Assembly (NCBI GenBank): GCA_025360395.1
Contig: JANYCH010000172.1
Span: forward strand, 1 to 33,292
Source: Cytophagales bacterium
GTDB lineage: Bacteria > Bacteroidota > Bacteroidia > Cytophagales > UBA9547
Direction of reading: 5' to 3'
Length of the DNA stretch: 33,292 nucleotides
In this document: positions 9,053 through 19,900 of the stretch, piece by piece
Layout: every line of letters begins with the position of its first letter
How positions within the stretch are numbered: position 1 is the first letter of the stretch
Notes under the pieces: generated by a model
Seen by the model: the letters and a program-made list of their open reading frames with translations, nothing else
Database searches by the model: none
What the model was told of the DNA's origin: nothing
Translations under genes and position numbers: made by a program

Positions 9053-9774
9053 TTCGAAATACCTTTCTCTTTTAAATAGTCCTGAAGTGAATCTGGTGTT
9101 CCCAAATCCCACACGGCCTTAGCTTTAGAAATACCTACCAAATCTCCTTTGGCTATCATTTTCTGGTAAACCGGAATAACATAATATTCCCCTTTGGTAG
9201 TTTCTTTGTTTGCGATCATTTCATTTGAAAAATTGACAAACTCCTTCCCGTTCGAAAAATAGTACATACCGGTACTGGCGTGGGAAGAAATTCTTACCTT
9301 TTCAGCAACTTCTACTACTTTGCCATTTTTATCAACAGCAGCAAAACTCCACCTGTCGCCAGGCATATCTGCCACAGAAATCAATCCTTTGCAATCGCTT
9401 GCTTTATTTTGAATATCCTTCCCTATTTCAGATTTTACAATGGTGTCTGAGCCAATTATCAAAACATCCTCATTTTTATTGATATATTCAGTAGCGGAAA
9501 GTACAGTACATAACTGGCCTTGCGTTACTTCCTCTATCAAAACCAGTTTTGTCCTTTCAATTTTGTATTCTGTAAGGTAATTGGTTATCCCATAAAGTTC
9601 TTCATGTTCCTTTAATGCCACTATAACCAATTCAGAATATTCTATACCTTTTATGCTGGCAAGGCTAGTGATAAACATGGGAATTCCATTTACAAGTATG
9701 AGAGGTTTAGGTCTTTCATATCCATGCCCTTCAAACCGGGAACCCCGGCCTGCCATTGGTAAAACTATGATCAT
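9049..9774 (-). CDS. Nucleotidyltransferase (NTP_transferase family, sugar/phosphoalcohol nucleotidylyltransferase-like)
   Basis: MIIVLPMAGRGSRFEGHGYERPKPLILVNGIPMF signature; VLIIGSDTIV; stop overlaps the GNAT start. Confidence 0.85.
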   Translation of the reverse strand: MIIVLPMAGRGSRFEGHGYERPKPLILVNGIPMFITSLASIKGIEYSELVIVALKEHEELYGITNYLTEYKIERTKLVLIEEVTQGQLCTVLSATEYINKNEDVLIIGSDTIVKSEIGKDIQNKASDCKGLISVADMPGDRWSFAAVDKNGKVVEVAEKVRISSHASTGMYYFSNGKEFVNFSNEMIANKETTKGEYYVIPVYQKMIAKGDLVGISKAKAVWDLGTPDSLQDYLKEKGISK

Positions 9775-10133
9775 TTCGATTTTCCGAGTTGTTGCAGCGT
9801 ATTTTCAGAAATACTATGCCAGTCTGAATATCTCAGTGCCCTGTCATCGATGTACAAGTCGGCGTTGGGTTTTCCGAAGAATATTTCATCATATTGAATA
9901 TCATGTCTTTGAAGCCAGTCTAAAGTGATCAACCCGATGTTTTTCATGACTTTCCCTACATTGCTATTGCAGGTGGCCATGTTCCTGGCTGTTTGGATGA
10001 TGATGTGATGGCCATTCTTTTTCAGTTCCTTCAATTTCTCTACTGCACCTTCATGGGGCAAAAGATCAGCATAAAATTCCCCTTCCTGACGGATAGGGCA
10101 GATGGTTCCATCAAGGTCAATTACAATTCTCAT
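9771..10133 (-). CDS. HAD-family phosphatase (capsule biosynthesis phosphatase-like)
   Basis: MRIVIDLDGTICPIRQEGEFYADLLPHEGAVEKLKELKKNGHHIIIQTAR...KPNADLYIDDRA; internal Met chosen over the 10154 start; ATGA-type overlap with the next gene. Confidence 0.82.
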   Translation of the reverse strand: MRIVIDLDGTICPIRQEGEFYADLLPHEGAVEKLKELKKNGHHIIIQTARNMATCNSNVGKVMKNIGLITLDWLQRHDIQYDEIFFGKPNADLYIDDRALRYSDWHSISENTLQQLGKSK

Positions 10134-10261
10134 ATATCTAGGATGTTGTGGCACTAAATTTATCGTGTATATTCAATAGTTTTAATAACAAAGAATATTT
10201 ATTTTGCTGAAACAAAGGTTTTAATTTTTTAAAGACCCATTACAGCCTACGAATAACATGA

Positions 10262-11221
10262 ATGAATAATATTTATAAGATTATTACAGTGGCAATAGGG
10301 GTTCTGTTCCTATTCTATTTTATCCATTTATTTGACGAACTGCCCAAAATTAATTTTCGGGATTTCCTGCGGGAAGTAAATTGGTTTTATGTATGCATTT
10401 CCCTCATGGCGTATTTATTATCCCATGCTTTAAGGGCATTGAGGATAGCAATATTAATGGGAAGGCAAGACTACAGCTTACTCAAGCTAGTATATCTTCA
10501 ATATTACACCAACGGTATCAACCTTATTTTACCCTTTAAATTAGGAGAAGTTTACAGGATTATAGAATTCAATAAAATTATAAAAGACAATAATAAATTG
10601 GTATTGACCATTATAGCCGAAAAAACACTTGATCTTTTAGTCTTATTTATCTGGGCTATACTCGCTATTTCTTTTCTCGGTAACGGCATTGTAGAATTAA
10701 AAATCGTGATCTGGGTTATTTCCGCCCTCATCATGTTTTCAATGGGCATATTTTTTGTTTTGCCTGAAAACCTAAAAACACTAAATCTTGTGCTTGCAAA
10801 AAGGTATAATACACGTACGGTGATTTATGTATTATCCCTGACTACCAAAATATTAAATGTAATTTCTAACATCAAAATCATTTTGAGAAGTAATTTTTCC
10901 ACGATTTCTCTGATAACATTGATGATTTGGTTACTTGAAGTTGTTGGCTTTGCCTATCTGTTGCCCTTTATGACTGAAAAGTTACAGGTTTGGTTATTAT
11001 CCATCCTGGTATTTTTGTCTTCCCTTATTCCTAGTGCATCTCTTGGTTTGGGAGGTTTACAATTAGGTTTTTCTTCACTGGATTATAAGGCCAGCCAATT
11101 CAACAGTTTACTTATTAGCCTTACATATCAAGCCTTTATATTCTCTCCGGCAGTATTATTGGGTTTACTACTCCATCTGGTAGTGATCCTGAATAAAAAA
11201 TCAAAACAGCAATTAAAATGA
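10262..11221 (+). CDS. Lysylphosphatidylglycerol synthase TM region / UPF0104-type membrane protein (flippase-like)
   Basis: 319 aa polytopic protein; SLMAYLLSHALRALRIAILMG, LPFKLGEVYRI, SLGLGGLQLGFSSL. Confidence 0.75.
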   Translation: MNNIYKIITVAIGVLFLFYFIHLFDELPKINFRDFLREVNWFYVCISLMAYLLSHALRALRIAILMGRQDYSLLKLVYLQYYTNGINLILPFKLGEVYRIIEFNKIIKDNNKLVLTIIAEKTLDLLVLFIWAILAISFLGNGIVELKIVIWVISALIMFSMGIFFVLPENLKTLNLVLAKRYNTRTVIYVLSLTTKILNVISNIKIILRSNFSTISLITLMIWLLEVVGFAYLLPFMTEKLQVWLLSILVFLSSLIPSASLGLGGLQLGFSSLDYKASQFNSLLISLTYQAFIFSPAVLLGLLLHLVVILNKKSKQQLK

Positions 11222-12693
11222 TCAACAAACTTATCTGTATATATCTTGATCATCAGACGGTTTCGCCAGAAGTCGGGACCATTATAAATGTGAACAGGTA
11301 TGGAGATATCCTTTATAAAAAGCAGAAATTAAAACTTTATCACAAACTCCTTTATGCTGAAGCAGGAGAAAGTAACTTTATTAGTATCTCTAATCCAGAT
11401 CAATTAATTAGCGCCCTTGAAGATATAAGACTTCATCCTGGCAGCTTTGTTATTATACACCATTCTTCGTTTGCTGTAATAAACAAGGAACAGTTCAAAC
11501 TATTTATCGAGAAAATTAAATACCTGGAAACTGACCTTTCCGTAGCTGATTTTGATGAGCAAAAGCCTTTCATGATGCTCAACTCTAAAACTGCCATTAC
11601 CACTCTTGAAAAAATATACAAATCGCCGGAGAGTGCTGATTTTATACTGGAACACGAGGTAACAACAGCAGAGAAATTCAAACTTGAAAAATTTTATAAA
11701 ACCTTGCGGAACTCTGTTGAGTTTATCGAATTTTTACACACAAACTTTGAAGCACGATTTTTCAATTCTATTGAGAAAGATGAATTGTATATCACTAAAC
11801 GGTCTGATAAGTTAAAAAAAATTGAAAATGAATATCAATACTATGAGTTCCTGCCTGATAGTTTAAAGGTCTTCTATCTTAAGCCAACTGATTTTGTAAA
11901 AACAGACCAATGGTGCTCTTATAAACTTGAAAAACTGAATATCCCAGATGTTTCCATTCAATGGGTACACAACTCTTTCACTAATAAGCAGTTTTCTATC
12001 TTACTTAATAAATTGTTTATATTCCTAACCAGGAGACCCATTAAAACTATAAAAGCTTCAGAATCAGCACAGGTTATAGAATCTTTTTATGTTAAAAAAG
12101 TTGATGAAAGAATTCAGGACCTTAAAACAAAACCAGAATTTACTGCTATTGCAGAAATCGTAAATAACAGTACTTCCTACAAAAATATAGACAACCTTTT
12201 CGAGCAATACCGGGTTAAACTTAATACTATACTTAAAAAACAAAAGTATGAACCGGTACTTGCCTTAAGCCATGGAGACCTCTGTGCTTCAAACATGCTG
12301 TACGATAAACGTATTGACATGCTAAAACTAATAGACCCAAGAGGTGCTGATACACATGAAGGACTATATTTTGACTCCTATTATGATGTGGCCAAACTTT
12401 CACATTCCATTATGGGGGATTATGATTTGATAAACAACGGATTATTCGACCTGGAATACGACAATAATTTGCAGATTTCGCTCAAACTTGACTTAATGCC
12501 TAATAAGGCAACTTACCAGGAACAATTTAAAATTATGCTTGAGAAACATGATTATAACTATGAACTTGTAAGGATCTTTGAAGCTTCATTGTTCCTCAGC
12601 ATGTTACCGTTGCATATAGACAATCCTAAAAAAGTGCTTGCATTTATTTTGAATGCTACGAATATCTTAACTGAAATTCCCGGAGATGTATAA
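11218..12693 (+). CDS. APH/choline-kinase-fold phosphotransferase with ~190-aa N-terminal extension, surface-glycan associated
   Basis: Kinase catalytic motif LSHGDLCASNMLYD and metal-binding LKLIDPRG in the C-terminal half; ATGA overlap with the upstream gene. Confidence 0.7.
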   Translation: MINKLICIYLDHQTVSPEVGTIINVNRYGDILYKKQKLKLYHKLLYAEAGESNFISISNPDQLISALEDIRLHPGSFVIIHHSSFAVINKEQFKLFIEKIKYLETDLSVADFDEQKPFMMLNSKTAITTLEKIYKSPESADFILEHEVTTAEKFKLEKFYKTLRNSVEFIEFLHTNFEARFFNSIEKDELYITKRSDKLKKIENEYQYYEFLPDSLKVFYLKPTDFVKTDQWCSYKLEKLNIPDVSIQWVHNSFTNKQFSILLNKLFIFLTRRPIKTIKASESAQVIESFYVKKVDERIQDLKTKPEFTAIAEIVNNSTSYKNIDNLFEQYRVKLNTILKKQKYEPVLALSHGDLCASNMLYDKRIDMLKLIDPRGADTHEGLYFDSYYDVAKLSHSIMGDYDLINNGLFDLEYDNNLQISLKLDLMPNKATYQEQFKIMLEKHDYNYELVRIFEASLFLSMLPLHIDNPKKVLAFILNATNILTEIPGDV

Positions 12694-14245
12694 TTTTTTT
12701 GAAATTAAAGACCGCACCTTTCTTATTTCCAGTTATGTGTTTGTGGTGTTGTTTTCTATATTTCCTTTATTCTTTAGCCTACCCTTTCGTATACACCTGG
12801 ATTTACCTTACGAAGGTGCTTACCGTTTGTATTTAGGGCAGGCTCCTTACAAAGATTTTGGAATTCCGTTTGGATTTGGCTTTTTTATTGTTCCCACTTT
12901 TTTCTTCCATCTTTTCGGCCCAAATTTTAGCTCACTGCTCTTTGGGCAGGTTTTCTTAAATGTTGTTTCTGGTATAACTTTAATAAGTGTTTTAAAATCA
13001 CTTAATATAACCAAACCAGTACTCTTCCTTTCTGTTTTTGTCTATTGTTTAAGCTACATTTTCATTTACTTCTGGCCCTGGCATACCCACACAGCCTTTA
13101 CATTTGGTTTGATTGCCATCGCCCTAATTCTCAAATACGACAAGGAAAGCACCATTCAGCGACAAGTATTAATCATGATTTGTGCTGGCCTGTTTTCATT
13201 TTTGTCATTTTTTACCAAACAGGATTACGGAGGGCTGAACCTGGTATTTTGCTTAATTATCCTTGCCTATTTATCCTTTTTGAATAAAAGCGTCTGGGCT
13301 TTGGGGGCATTTGTTTTAGCCTATGGTGCTACAGCTTTAATCTGCATTGTGCCTTGGTTAAAACATGGATTTGGATATTGGTTTAATCATGGCCAGGCAC
13401 CTCACAGTTCCAGATTGGCCTTGGGGGATTTTCTGAACGAAATTTTTATGGCTTCAGACTGGGAGAAATTTTACCTACTGGTTTTTGTCATCATTCTGCT
13501 TGTTTATGCTTCTGACCTAAAGAATTTCATCCATGATAAGCATAAGGTAATCACCTTTTTAATATGCACCGGAATGATTGTAGAAGCATTGCTGACGAAA
13601 GTTACAAGCAGGAACTCAACAGGCACTACTACCTATTTCCACGCTTTTGCAGTTGCTTTTATTTTAACTCATTTAAGAGATAAAATAGAAATGCACAAAA
13701 CATTTAACATATTTCTGTTGATGGTCTTTACTTTTTTGTGGTGGTCGCCGATGTACTGGAAGTATGCAAGTAGGATGTTCCCAATAAGTGAAAGTAAAAT
13801 TCCCAGGAAGGATAATGGTCCTAAAGTTCAATCTGGCTGGGAGCTATCTGAATTTAAAACCTTTAAAAAAATAAAGTTGCCAACTGGCACAATTGAAGGC
13901 ATGAGAAGGTTAAAAACTTTACCAGCGTTACCTGTGAATGCCAAAGTGATGAACATGACAGAACTTACTTCGCTTCCTGAAGAACTAGGTTATCAACCTT
14001 TATCAGGAATTCCATTGTGGTACGATTTGGGCGTATCAATATTCCCAAAGCAGGTTAAAGAAATATGCGATAACATAAAAGGCAAAAAATACGATATGGT
14101 GCTTTTTGAAGAAGTCCCGGACCTGGACAACTATTTTCCGGAAGAAGTACGGGATAACCTTAAACTTAACTACAAAAACATAGACACTTTTCGCGCTCCA
14201 AGACAGGAAGACAATGCTTTTATAGAAGTATACGTCAGACAATAA
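12686..14245 (+). CDS. Polytopic membrane protein, possible glycosyltransferase (ArnT/PMT-like)
   Basis: 519 aa, many hydrophobic segments, extracytoplasmic-type C-terminus, overlaps upstream ORF. Confidence 0.6.
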   Translation: MYNFFEIKDRTFLISSYVFVVLFSIFPLFFSLPFRIHLDLPYEGAYRLYLGQAPYKDFGIPFGFGFFIVPTFFFHLFGPNFSSLLFGQVFLNVVSGITLISVLKSLNITKPVLFLSVFVYCLSYIFIYFWPWHTHTAFTFGLIAIALILKYDKESTIQRQVLIMICAGLFSFLSFFTKQDYGGLNLVFCLIILAYLSFLNKSVWALGAFVLAYGATALICIVPWLKHGFGYWFNHGQAPHSSRLALGDFLNEIFMASDWEKFYLLVFVIILLVYASDLKNFIHDKHKVITFLICTGMIVEALLTKVTSRNSTGTTTYFHAFAVAFILTHLRDKIEMHKTFNIFLLMVFTFLWWSPMYWKYASRMFPISESKIPRKDNGPKVQSGWELSEFKTFKKIKLPTGTIEGMRRLKTLPALPVNAKVMNMTELTSLPEELGYQPLSGIPLWYDLGVSIFPKQVKEICDNIKGKKYDMVLFEEVPDLDNYFPEEVRDNLKLNYKNIDTFRAPRQEDNAFIEVYVRQ

Positions 14246-14249
14246 CACG

Positions 14250-14960
14250 ATGGATCTATCGCTTATTATTCCTTGTTACAATGAGGAGCAAAACATACCG
14301 CTTATCTTTAAAAGGATATTAGAAATTATTCCTTCGGATATCCAATTGGAAGTCATTTTAGTAAATAATGGCTCCAAAGACAAAACAAGAGAAGTAATTC
14401 TGGAAAACATTGCTAAAATAAATTCCGGATTTGTTATCTGTGATGTGCCAGTCAATATTGGTTACGGACATGGGATATTAAGCGGACTAGCTGTCGCTAA
14501 GGGTGAAACTTTATCCTGGACACATGCAGATATGCAAACTGACCCAGAAGATGTTATCAAGGCATACAGGTTATACAAATCTTTTAAAGATAATACAGTT
14601 TTTATTAAAGGAGAACGAAAAAACAGGGCATTCGGCCCCAATTTTTTTACCTGGGGAATGGGCATAATCGCTTCAGTCACGTTAAGAGAAACCTTGCACG
14701 ATATTGGGGCACAACCAAAATTATTCAGCAGGGAATTTTACGATAAACATTTGAAATCAGGTGCGCCTTCGGATTTCTCACTGGATTTATATGCCATGTA
14801 CTGGGCTAAAAAATTCGGAAGAATAGAAATCTTCCCTGTATTTTTCGCAAACCGTGCTTTTGGGGAAGCTAAAGGCGGAGGCAGTTTAAAAACAAGGATC
14901 AAGGTGACCAAAAGGGTCCTCAATTTTATTTTTGATTTAAAGAAAAAACTAAATAATTAG
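14250..14960 (+). CDS. Family 2 glycosyltransferase
   Basis: [67 protein letters not shown]. Confidence 0.9.
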   Translation: MDLSLIIPCYNEEQNIPLIFKRILEIIPSDIQLEVILVNNGSKDKTREVILENIAKINSGFVICDVPVNIGYGHGILSGLAVAKGETLSWTHADMQTDPEDVIKAYRLYKSFKDNTVFIKGERKNRAFGPNFFTWGMGIIASVTLRETLHDIGAQPKLFSREFYDKHLKSGAPSDFSLDLYAMYWAKKFGRIEIFPVFFANRAFGEAKGGGSLKTRIKVTKRVLNFIFDLKKKLNN

Positions 14961-14962
14961 TT

Positions 14963-15172
14963 TTGAAATATCTTCTGAAGGCCCTGATCAGATTTTATCA
15001 ATTCGGAATTTCCCCATATTTCCCAAAATCCTGCCGATTTACTCCAACATGTTCTGAATATGCTATTGTTGCTATCAATAAACATGGTGTACTAAAAGGG
15101 AGTTCGTTGGCTTTAAAACGAATTTCAAAATGTCATCCTTGGGGAGGACATGGATATGATCCGGTGCCATAA
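14963..15172 (+). CDS. yidD: Membrane protein insertion efficiency factor YidD
   Basis: 69 aa; [63 protein letters not shown] start. Confidence 0.95.
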   Translation: MKYLLKALIRFYQFGISPYFPKSCRFTPTCSEYAIVAINKHGVLKGSSLALKRISKCHPWGGHGYDPVP

Positions 15173-15186
15173 AAAGGTTAGGCATT

Positions 15187-15219
15187 AAAAAGGCCCTTGA
15201 TCTAAATCAATGGCTTTTT
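15187..15219. terminator. Bidirectional rho-independent-like hairpin between convergent yidD and glmM
   Basis: AAAAAGGCCCTTGAT-CTAA-ATCAATGGCTTTTT, imperfect stem flanked by A/T tracts. Confidence 0.65.
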
Positions 15220-15224
15220 AAATA

Positions 15225-16616
15225 TTAAACTTTTTCAGAAATTATCTCTCTTATATCATCTATGATCTTGTTGGCAAGATAAGTAGCTGTCGCTAAACTT
15301 TCAGATTCTGAATATATACGGATAATTGGCTCCGTGTTTGACTTTCTTAAATGTACCCACTCCTTTTCAAAATCAATCCTAACGCCATCAACTGTGTTGA
15401 TTGGCTGTTTCTTGTATTTATTTTTGATCTCCCCAAGTATCTGGTCTACGTCAATTTCAGGTGTGAGTTCTATCTTGTTTTTGGAAATTGAATAGTTAGG
15501 ATAACCAGCCCTTAATTTTGAAATAGATTTCCCAAACTTTGCCAGGTGAGTAAGGAACAATGCTATTCCAACCAATGCATCACGTCCATAATGGAACTCA
15601 GGATAAATGACGCCTCCGTTTCCTTCTCCTCCAATTACAGCATTGTTAGCTTTCATGGTTTCAACTACATTCACTTCTCCTACAGCTGATGCGAAATATT
15701 GTCCGCCCGCCTTTTCTGTAATATCCTTTAAAGCTCTTGTGGAGGATAAATTTGAAACCGTATTCCCAATATTATTCCGAAGAACATATTCTGCTACGGT
15801 TACCAATGTATATTCCTCACCAAACATACTGCCGTCTTCACAGATAAAACATAACCTGTCCACATCGGGGTCAACTACAATTCCAAGATCGAATTTTCCC
15901 TTTTCGATTTCTGAAGATATATGAGTTAGGTTTTCAGCAAGTGGCTCAGGATTGTGTGGAAAATGACCAGTTGGTTCGCAGAAATATTCCGTAACATTCT
16001 GTACGCCAAGGGCTCTCAGTAACATTGGGACTGCAATACCGCCTGTCGAATTTACAGCATCCACTGCAATGCTGAAATTTCTGTTCGAAATAGCTTCAAC
16101 ATCTACAAGGTCCAGTTTTAATATTTCTTCAATGTGTTTTGCTATATAAGTATCATCTTGTGAATAACTCCCATTTTTATTTACTTCAACAAAAACGAAT
16201 GATTCTTCTTCCGCTATAGATAATACTTCGGCACCATCTTCTGCAGATATAAATTCTCCTTTTTCATTCAATAGTTTTAATGCGTTCCACTGAACAGGAT
16301 TGTGACTTGCTGTAATGATAATCCCGCCGATTGCATTTTCCATTGTAACTGCAATTTCTACAGTTGGAGTAGTACTAAGGCCAAGATCGAGAACATCCAG
16401 GCCTAAGGCCATAAGTGTGGAAGATACGATTGCAGAGATTGACTCTCCGGTCGGTCGGGCATCTCTTCCAAGAATTACTTTACGGCCTACATTCTTGTTC
16501 TTCAGATAGGTTCCAAATGCTGCAGTAAATTTTACAACATCTAATGGAGACAGAGATTCGCCTGATTTACCGCCAATGGTACCGCGAATGCCAGAAATTG
16601 ATTTAATTAATGCCAC
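15225..16616 (-). CDS. glmM: Phosphoglucosamine mutase
   Basis: 463 aa; ISGIRGTIGGKSGESLSPLDVVKF, GIIITASHNPVQWNALKLL, VVDPDVDRLCFICEDG, GGEGNGGVIYPEFHYGRDALVGI. Confidence 0.92.
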   Translation of the reverse strand: MALIKSISGIRGTIGGKSGESLSPLDVVKFTAAFGTYLKNKNVGRKVILGRDARPTGESISAIVSSTLMALGLDVLDLGLSTTPTVEIAVTMENAIGGIIITASHNPVQWNALKLLNEKGEFISAEDGAEVLSIAEEESFVFVEVNKNGSYSQDDTYIAKHIEEILKLDLVDVEAISNRNFSIAVDAVNSTGGIAVPMLLRALGVQNVTEYFCEPTGHFPHNPEPLAENLTHISSEIEKGKFDLGIVVDPDVDRLCFICEDGSMFGEEYTLVTVAEYVLRNNIGNTVSNLSSTRALKDITEKAGGQYFASAVGEVNVVETMKANNAVIGGEGNGGVIYPEFHYGRDALVGIALFLTHLAKFGKSISKLRAGYPNYSISKNKIELTPEIDVDQILGEIKNKYKKQPINTVDGVRIDFEKEWVHLRKSNTEPIIRIYSESESLATATYLANKIIDDIREIISEKV

Positions 16617-16936
16617 TTTTTATAGATAAAGGTTTATGCAAATTTAACTTTCTCAAAACGATTAAGAAACCTTCTCAATACATTTTATCCTTTTTGTTTA
16701 GAACCTAAACAAATTTTAAGCTGAAAAAGTTAAAATATCGAGCCATTATAAAGTTTTCATGATAGCCACAAAAATTGACGTTTAATTCTGGCTATATAAA
16801 AAAGTAATCTGCTTTATAAAATTATTTTTCAAGCTGTTCAAAACATTCGGTTACTTATTTTGGTTTATAGCAATTAATTATATTAATTTTATAATAATAA
16901 ATTGACTTATTCTAACATAAGAACTAACTAACAGGT

Positions 16937-19900
16937 ATGAAATTTATTCAATTAATGAAACTGACTTTATTTCTTTTCATGACCATTTCGATTTCACATG
17001 CTCAAACCGCAGTGGAAATCAACGGGAAATTGAAATTAGTTGGGAATCAATTAAGCTCTGAATGTGGAAACGCAGTCCAACTTCGTGGAATGAGTACACA
17101 CGGATTACAATGGTATGGGAACTGTGTAAATAACAGTGCTTTTACTTCACTAAAAAACAATTGGAATGCAGATATTGTCCGCCTGGCCATGTATGTTGAT
17201 GAAGGTGGTTATTTAACTGACCCCAATGGTTATAAAACAAAAATAGATACCTGGATTGATCAGATAGGTGCATTAGGGATGTATTGTCTAATCGACTGGC
17301 ATTCCTTAAACCCAGGAGACCCAAACACACATACTACTGAAGCTAAGGACTTTTGGAATTATATATCAGCGAAGCACAAAGGTAAAAAACATGTTCTATA
17401 TGAAATATGCAACGAACCAAATGGCGTTACATGGGGAACAATCAAAAACTTTGCAAACCAAATAATTCCGGTTATTAGGGCAAATGATCCTGAAACAATT
17501 ATTATTGTAGGTACACCTCAATGGAGCGGAAAACCAGGTGATGTAGTAAGTGGCGGGTCACTTACAAGCCCAAATGCCTATAATGTTATGTACACTTTTC
17601 ATTTCTATGCATCCAGTCATGCAAGTTACCGTCCGGAAGTACAAAAGGCAGCAGGTTCTATTCCGATTTTTGCCACAGAATGGGGACTTAGTGATGCATC
17701 AGGTGGAGGTAGCCTTAATTTAGCTGAAGGCCAGCTTTGGATGGATATTTTCAATGGAAACAATGATGGAAAACAAAAGATAAGCTGGTGCAACTGGAGT
17801 TTTTCTGATAAAAGTGAATCATCCGCAGCTTTAAACCCTGGTTCATGTGCAAGTAGCAGTTGGACAAATACCACCGCTTCAGGTACGCAGGTAAAATCAT
17901 GGATAAGTAGTCCTGCCAAAAATTTTATTTCCTGTACAACTGCCTCGGTTGTTACAAGTGGTATTACCTCCCCGGCAAATAATGCATCCTTTAATAAAGG
18001 AACAAATATTACAATAACAGCTTCAGCAGCAACTACCCAGGGAACAATTACAAAAGTTGAATTCTTTGAAGGAGCAACCCTTCTGGGTACTTCAACTAAT
18101 TCTCCATACAGCATTTCAATTTCAACACTTGCTTTAGGATCTCATAGTATTACTTCAAAAGCCACGGACTCTAACGGATCTACAGCGACCAGTCCTCCTG
18201 TTGCTGTCACAGTCAATAATTCAGTTGTTACTTCTTCCATAACATCACCAGCAAATAATGCTTCTTTCAATCAGGGTGCAAGTATCACCATATCAGCCTC
18301 TGCAGCAACCACCCAGGGATCAATTACAAAAGTCGAATTTTTTGAAGGAGCAACCCTTCTGGGTACTTCAACTTCTTCGCCTTTCAGCATTTCAATTTCA
18401 ACACTTGCTCCAGGATCTCATAATATTACGGCAAAAGCAACGGACTCTAACGGATCTACAGCGACCAGCACTCCTGTTAGCATCGTTGTGAATAATTCTG
18501 TTGTTAGTTCATCCATAATATCACCGGCCAATAATGCTTCTTTCAATCAGGGTACAAGTATCACCATAACAGCCTCTGCAGCAACCACCCAGGGATCAAT
18601 TACAAAAGTCGAATTCTTTGAAGGAGCAACCCTTCTCGGTACTTCAACTTCTTCCCCATTCAGCATTTCAATTTCAACACTAGTTCCAGGTTCTCATAAT
18701 ATTACCGCCAAAGCAACGGACTCTAACGGATCGACTTCTACCAGCACTCCTGTTAGCATCGTTGTGAATAATTCAGTTGTTACTTCTTCCATAATATCAC
18801 CAGCAAATAATTCTTCTATAGTAACAGGAAATGGGATTAATGTTAATGCAACAGCATCAACAACGAGCGGCAGTATTACCAAGATTGAATTTTATGTAGA
18901 TAATGTTCTTTCAGCCACCGATGTTTCTTCTCCTTATCAATTTTCTACCGGAACTAATCTTAGTGTTGGAAGCCATATCCTTTCAATCAAGGCTTTTGAT
19001 TCCAATAATTCTGTTAACAGCCAAAGTATTTCAATAACCGTTATAAATTCTCCCTTAACATTAGACTTAACCTCACCTACAAACGCTGATTATACTATAG
19101 GAACTGATATTATAATATCAGCAGATGCTTCTACAACTGTTGGAAGTATTTCAAAATTAGAATTTTATATTGACGGAACCCTCATGGGTTCTGATTTTAC
19201 CACACCATATTCTTATACGGCAACAGGATTAAATTCGGGAAGCCATATTATTTATGCCAAAGCTTTTGATTCTAATAACAATACATCGGTAACAACTTCC
19301 AAAACAATAAACTTATATACACCAGTTTATAAAGTTACAAATGCTCCTATTGTGGATGGGAACATTGATGTAATTTGGAAAAATTCTTCAATCCCAACAT
19401 CTTATTTGACTAAAACCATTGTAAATACAAGTGTAGGTGCAAGTGACTTGTCTGGAAGTTTCAAAACTTTATGGGACAACAATTATATTTATGTTCTAGG
19501 TGACATTACGGATGACCTTAAAAATAATGATAGTCCTGAGGCCTATAATGATGATGCTGTTGAAGTATACCTTGATATCAATAATGATAAAGCTACAACT
19601 TATGGAACTAATGACGCACAATACACTTTTGGATGGAATGATGGTACAATAGTAGCATCTCTTCCTGGTGGCCATTCAATAACAGGTATTACTTATTCAA
19701 TTGCTGATAAACCTGGAGGATATATTTTCGAAGCTCGTATTCCGTGGTCCGCATTAGCAGCAAGTCCAATGCCTGGCCATAAAGTAGGTTTTGACTTTAT
19801 GATTAATGATGATGACGATGGAGGACTTAGAGATGGTAAAATGTCATGGAATTCCACAACAGACAATGCCTACCAGGACCCTTCATTATTTGGAACTGTT

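Noticed and set aside
15607-15924. 105-aa plus-strand ORF opposite glmM
   Set aside because: Antisense shadow of a conserved enzyme; no supporting motif.
17626-18114. 162-aa minus-strand ORF inside the cellulase
   Set aside because: Antisense to a confidently coded GH5/Ig region; Val/Ala-rich shadow of repetitive Thr/Ser coding; no recognisable domain.
18258-18491. 77-aa plus-strand ORF in the Ig repeats
   Set aside because: Alternate frame of the tandem repeats; Gln/Leu-rich artefact.
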